NCBI GenBank assembly: GCA_001797335.1
Contig: MGPE01000015.1
Coordinates: 62,001 to 126,000, forward strand
From: Deltaproteobacteria bacterium GWA2_38_16
GTDB taxonomy: Bacteria > Bdellovibrionota > JACOXK01 > 2-02-FULL-40-11
Direction of reading: 5' to 3'
Length of the DNA: 64,000 nt
The translations under genes were made by a program, and so were the position numbers. Shown piece after piece: positions 60,257 through 64,000 of this stretch; position 1 is the first letter of the stretch, and every line of letters begins with the position of its first letter. The notes below the pieces were generated by a model, which worked only from the letters and a program-made list of their open reading frames with translations, made no database searches and had not been told where the DNA came from.

Positions 60257-63200
60257 GGACATCAGTAACGGCTCTCGTTGAGACAGAAGATACTGATAGG
60301 CTTGCATTTTTTGAAGTGCTCGCCCCAAAGGTCCATGCCAACCTACCCAGCCGCCAAACCAATGATTAAAAAATTTCTCGGTTCGTATATTAGCCATGAG
60401 CCATACCAATTCATCTCGAGGATAAAGGCGATCTAAATTCTCAGCAAAATAGAACACCTCTAGATTCACCATAACGTCTTTAAACCGATCTTTAAATGCT
60501 AACTCACTAACTTTAGCCACAGGAGATTCTTTTAAAACTAACAGGGCTTCTTCATACAGTTTTAATTGCACAACAAGAAGCTGACGTTCTTGAACCCTTT
60601 TTGTATTATTTTTAAGAACTAATTTTGTCTGATCCCACGTCGCTGCTTTCCCAAAATTCGCCTCATGAAAAGACAGCTGACGCTTTAATAGGAAAATCCA
60701 TTTCTCCACATATTTTTTAAGTTGTGGGACGGTCATCGATCGGTCAACAGCATTTAAATACGCTGCTTTTAATTCCCCCCCTGAAAGCATTAAAAGTTCA
60801 TTGCCCGGTTTAAATGTCCAAAACCGGGTGGGCACAGAAAGTTTTCCCAAAGCAGAGGTAATTCCCACCCTTCGCGTCAAGGGAAGATATTGACTATACA
60901 TACCATATCCAAAATTGAGCATCCCCTTTACAAAAGCAATTTGGATGGGAGCAAAGAGCAAAAAACTCCCCTGAGTAATTCTAAGCTCTAAACGACTTTT
61001 AATGATATCTCGAATTTCTCTTCCTGGATTTTTTGGGTCTTGACTATCGTGGTGCGCCTTTAAGACATCCACCACAGTGGCCGTTTGATCACTCCCCTCT
61101 GATTGCGTATCATACCAATGTTCCAACGCTTCTACCGAATATCCTTCATCCCAAAATAAGCGTTTGGAATCTTGGGCCATCCACCACATGGCAAAGGGAG
61201 CAGCCCCAATACCAAACACTTCAGACACTTTTAAAATACCATGAGGTACGCGTGGCATAAATCGTCCCCCTAACCATCTAGGCAGGCGAGACATAGGACC
61301 CGATAAAAAGGAAAGGCCAATAATGGTTAAAAAACCATAGCCCACCGCATTGTGAAAAGTCCCTTGATGAGAAACCTGCTCTTGAAAAGTATGAATCATG
61401 TCATCGTTAATCTTTGAAAAACCTTGGGAATCAGACACGCGAGAAAACGCTGCATAGCGAAAAAAAGAATTCGCCAGTAAAAATTTCATTCCCTCTTCAG
61501 AATTTAAATCTAACTGGCAAAAACGATCAAGTTCATATTCCACCTTGGTCTTTAAATCCCAAACGGCCCTTTGAACAAGATCTATTAAAATATCCTCAGA
61601 CTCTCGATTGTCTTGGGCCAAAAGAAGTTGTTGATAGAGAGGGGCTTTAGAACCCATATATTTTATTTCTGTATCTAAAATAGGTTCTTGGGCCAAATAG
61701 CGGGCTTTCATAATTTCTTCAAACTGAATTCTTTTTTTAGGGTCCACAAAAAGACTCGCTAAAAATTGATAGTGATCAAGCCCCAAGGTTTGTGCCACTC
61801 TAATCACATCTTTTTTAGTCTGCGCTTCTCCCTCAAATGTCTTTAACCATTCTTGGTATCGATGATAAGCAGCATCATAAGTACTCCCCTCACTGGGGAA
61901 TAATATTTTTTCAATCTCATCAAAGGAATCTTTAGAAAAAGCCTCTCTTAAATCACCAGCAAAAACCAATGTTGCCAATCTAAAATTGTCTGGCGTATCT
62001 TCTACCGGAGAAAGTTTTAACCCATTCTTAAGATCACGAATACGTTGATCTTGCTCAGATATTTTTTTAGACATGTCTAGGGCATGCTCTAAAAGCCGCT
62101 GAGCAGATACTTTTGGATTCATCTGATCAGCGACCATCTGTTCCACTTCTTTTACCTGTTGCGCGGCTGTTTCATGATGCTTCGTAATTTTAGTGGATAG
62201 TTCTAAAAAATCATCTTGATGATCCCGAACTGTTTCTTCAACCAAAGCTAACAATTTCTCTTGGGTATCAGGCATCACCTCTGCACCGGAATCCACCAAA
62301 ATTCTTTCAATCGATACTGATAAAAGAAGTTTCTTGGCTTTTAAAATATTTTGAAAAATATTTTTTTGAGAATATTGTTGAAATACCCAACTTAATCCAT
62401 AACGTGCAAATAAATTTTCCATCGATTGAAGAGTGAATGTTAAATTATGAATAAGCTCCTGAGACATTTCACTGCTCACCTTTTCTAAGACCTCATACTC
62501 CCCTTTCCAAGCAGGAATCATGCCAATGAGTTTTTGAGAAAGAAGATCTGAGGCTAAGACTGGAATCACTATTTCAGGATCACTACTCAATTTCATATAA
62601 AATTGTGCATCTAAAAGAGCTCGACTCGGAACATTTTTTCTTTCTTCTAAAAGGCTAGGAATGCTCAAAGGATGAATGCTAAAATAATGATTTTGGCAGA
62701 ATAAAGGAAGAATAGACACTCGTTGCCCAACAGGAAACCGCTCTCTCATCCACAGACTATCTAGGTGTACCCACCGATTGATGTATAAATCAATGGCGGC
62801 TCTTCTTAAAAGATTCTTCCAGTGTATTTCATCCGGTATTTCTCCCAAAGCTTCTTGCTCAATGTCCATGTCTTCAGAAAGCCTAGGAATAATTTTACTG
62901 CCCACTACATGATAATTTTGACGAGAAACAAATTGGTCAAAATCTTTTTTTCCAATGTCATTTAATTCTAGATTAAAACTATCAAAAAGAGAGAGGTCTT
63001 TATGCTCATCTTTTTCATGAGCCAGAATTTGCATTTTTTTAAATGCTTTCAGAGTTTCTTGAAATTCCCAAAATACTTTTTCTTTCGAAATCAGAGAAAA
63101 TGTTTCTAGTGCTTCACTGTTTTTATCCCAAAATACTCGTTGCTGAACATTTAACTTTCCAAATTTTTTAAAATCTTGGCTAAGACTATTTTCAAATTCA

Positions 63201-63508
63201 GAAATTAAAAAAGAGGAGGAAGCAGATTCCCAATCAATCGCTGGAGTATTTAAAATACGCTGGGCACTATTTTTAAGCCTTTGAAAAGATTCGGCCGTCA
63301 GCTCTTTATTGACTTTGTCTTGAAGCTCAAAAAAGTCATTCAAAATTCTTTCCCGAGAAGAATTTAGAATAACAACTTCGGATTCTTCCTCTTTATCCCC
63401 AAAAATTCCCCTTAAATCATCTTCATTCTCTTTTTCATTGGCTAAGATTTGAGAAATCGGAGAAAGAATAAACGCAAGAATTAAAAACAACGAAAAACAC
63501 TTTTTCAT
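60245..63508 (-). CDS. Third giant exported protein, helical with membrane segments (1087 aa)
   Basis: I do not recognise the family. The signal peptide (MKKCFSLFLILAFILSPISQ, cleavage near ILA-N) precedes a long charged helical region (residues 30-700, with Glu/Lys/Gln-rich coiled-coil-like stretches near 460-500). A hydrophobic segment lies near 725-745 (FLTIIGLSFLSGPM) followed by more hydrophobic turns (GIGAAPFAMWWMAQD). It resembles the 13323 and 17180 proteins in plan (exported, large, hydrophobic centre) but I see no shared motif. ATG 63508 follows the upstream stop by one base. Confidence 0.75.
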   Translation of the reverse strand: MKKCFSLFLILAFILSPISQILANEKENEDDLRGIFGDKEEESEVVILNSSRERILNDFFELQDKVNKELTAESFQRLKNSAQRILNTPAIDWESASSSFLISEFENSLSQDFKKFGKLNVQQRVFWDKNSEALETFSLISKEKVFWEFQETLKAFKKMQILAHEKDEHKDLSLFDSFNLELNDIGKKDFDQFVSRQNYHVVGSKIIPRLSEDMDIEQEALGEIPDEIHWKNLLRRAAIDLYINRWVHLDSLWMRERFPVGQRVSILPLFCQNHYFSIHPLSIPSLLEERKNVPSRALLDAQFYMKLSSDPEIVIPVLASDLLSQKLIGMIPAWKGEYEVLEKVSSEMSQELIHNLTFTLQSMENLFARYGLSWVFQQYSQKNIFQNILKAKKLLLSVSIERILVDSGAEVMPDTQEKLLALVEETVRDHQDDFLELSTKITKHHETAAQQVKEVEQMVADQMNPKVSAQRLLEHALDMSKKISEQDQRIRDLKNGLKLSPVEDTPDNFRLATLVFAGDLREAFSKDSFDEIEKILFPSEGSTYDAAYHRYQEWLKTFEGEAQTKKDVIRVAQTLGLDHYQFLASLFVDPKKRIQFEEIMKARYLAQEPILDTEIKYMGSKAPLYQQLLLAQDNRESEDILIDLVQRAVWDLKTKVEYELDRFCQLDLNSEEGMKFLLANSFFRYAAFSRVSDSQGFSKINDDMIHTFQEQVSHQGTFHNAVGYGFLTIIGLSFLSGPMSRLPRWLGGRFMPRVPHGILKVSEVFGIGAAPFAMWWMAQDSKRLFWDEGYSVEALEHWYDTQSEGSDQTATVVDVLKAHHDSQDPKNPGREIRDIIKSRLELRITQGSFLLFAPIQIAFVKGMLNFGYGMYSQYLPLTRRVGITSALGKLSVPTRFWTFKPGNELLMLSGGELKAAYLNAVDRSMTVPQLKKYVEKWIFLLKRQLSFHEANFGKAATWDQTKLVLKNNTKRVQERQLLVVQLKLYEEALLVLKESPVAKVSELAFKDRFKDVMVNLEVFYFAENLDRLYPRDELVWLMANIRTEKFFNHWFGGWVGWHGPLGRALQKMQAYQYLLSQREPLLMSLFR

Positions 63509-63509
63509 T

Positions 63510-64000
63510 TTATTTTGGCTTCTTCGCCTCACGAAATACTTCTCTTAAAAAGATATCTCGAATGGAAGCCCAGTTTCTCTCACCCAATATTTCACCTTCA
63601 GTTTCCACCATAAAAAGAGCCAAAGCGGTTTTTAAATTTTCATTATTTTCCAAATGCCGCGCATCAACTTCTACCACTCCTTCTAAAGAAGAACGCATCT
63701 CTCTTAAGGCTCGAACAATATCGGGAGCTTCAGACATTCGTTCAATAAAGGAACGACTAAAAAAATCAGCCAAGATTTCTTGATTTGCTTTATCTAAATT
63801 AGAAATCCGTGTTCTCCCAGATTCTGAGCGGACATTGTGCATAACATCTCTTAATGCCCCCAAGAGTCGGCTACTTCTTGCGATGCGAAAACTATACACC
63901 GCTCGCTCATAATAATTCCCTCGACAAAAGTCATTCATCATTTCAAAAGCCAGTGATTTATCTTTAGACATTAAATCTTCAACCAATGATTGCAACACCG
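63510..64000 (-). CDS. C-terminal part of a protein of unknown function, cut by the window edge
   Basis: The frame is open to the end of the window; the GTG at 63998 is probably internal. The 162 visible residues are helical and charged (RSSRLLGALRDVMHNVRSES, FSRSFIERMSEAPDIVRALR) with no recognised motif. Its stop is one base before the ATG of the 1087-residue exported protein, so the two are cotranscribed and likely function together. Confidence 0.6.
   Translation of the reverse strand, partial: VLQSLVEDLMSKDKSLAFEMMNDFCRGNYYERAVYSFRIARSSRLLGALRDVMHNVRSESGRTRISNLDKANQEILADFFSRSFIERMSEAPDIVRALREMRSSLEGVVEVDARHLENNENLKTALALFMVETEGEILGERNWASIRDIFLREVFREAKKPK

Overview
The window comes from an AT-rich, gene-dense, Gram-negative respiring bacterium. 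The evidence is an outer-membrane beta-barrel, many lipoproteins and secreted multiheme cytochromes, a ba3-type oxidase, complex I subunits, GroESL and RpoH. The gene content (BrnTA, Fic proteins, CpXC protein, DUF35/thiolase-like pairs, split methylmalonyl-CoA mutase, NrfD/FeS/multiheme modules, a Gly-rich Cys C-terminal sorting tail) resembles the old Deltaproteobacteria or an adjacent uncultured lineage. That placement is inference only. The genome is compact: several convergent gene pairs overlap at their 3' ends and many operon neighbours share ATGA or TAATG junctions.

Layout. 0-6 kb: aconitase (-), divergent from an operon of two thiolase-fold proteins and two DUF35 proteins (+). Neither thiolase-fold protein shows the Cys or His residues normally used for catalysis. 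6-8 kb: small secreted proteins and a BrnT/BrnA toxin-antitoxin pair bracketed by 20-bp inverted repeats. 8-13 kb: two-subunit methylmalonyl-CoA mutase, acyl-CoA dehydrogenase, and a Fic protein with tandem palindromic operators. 13-20 kb: two tandem paralogous giant exported proteins and a lipoprotein. 20-28 kb: beta-oxidation operon (fadI, fadJ, hbd, enoyl-CoA hydratase), CpXC protein, EF-P with an unusual tip residue, FAD oxidoreductase. 28-32.5 kb: nuoB-C-D-I followed by a membrane HdrD/GlpC-like Fe-S oxidoreductase. 32-38 kb (-): second nuoB, an IscA-type protein, an Mrp-type ATPase, two multiheme cytochromes, ba3 oxidase subunits IIa, II and I, and SCO.

38-50 kb: Na/Pi transporter and peroxiredoxin, then the richest region. 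A + operon of four multiheme cytochromes plus NrfD meets, tail to tail with a 4-nt overlap, a - operon encoding a beta-barrel, four multiheme cytochromes and the TAT-exported ferredoxin partner expected for NrfD. I count 46 heme-binding motifs in these two operons and 9 more in the oxidase operon. Together they look like a quinone-linked periplasmic and outer-membrane electron conduit.

50-64 kb: a second Fic protein; an initiator tRNA-fMet gene interrupted by a group I intron of about 648 nt that encodes a PD-(D/E)XK homing endonuclease; an SDR protein; a subtilase; FabL enoyl-ACP reductase; GroESL divergent from RpoH; and a third giant exported protein.

Several short palindromic repeat families run through the window. 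Copies sit in front of ribosome-binding sites, and some lie in frame inside genes, where they encode signal-peptide residues, an internal linker, or a stop codon.
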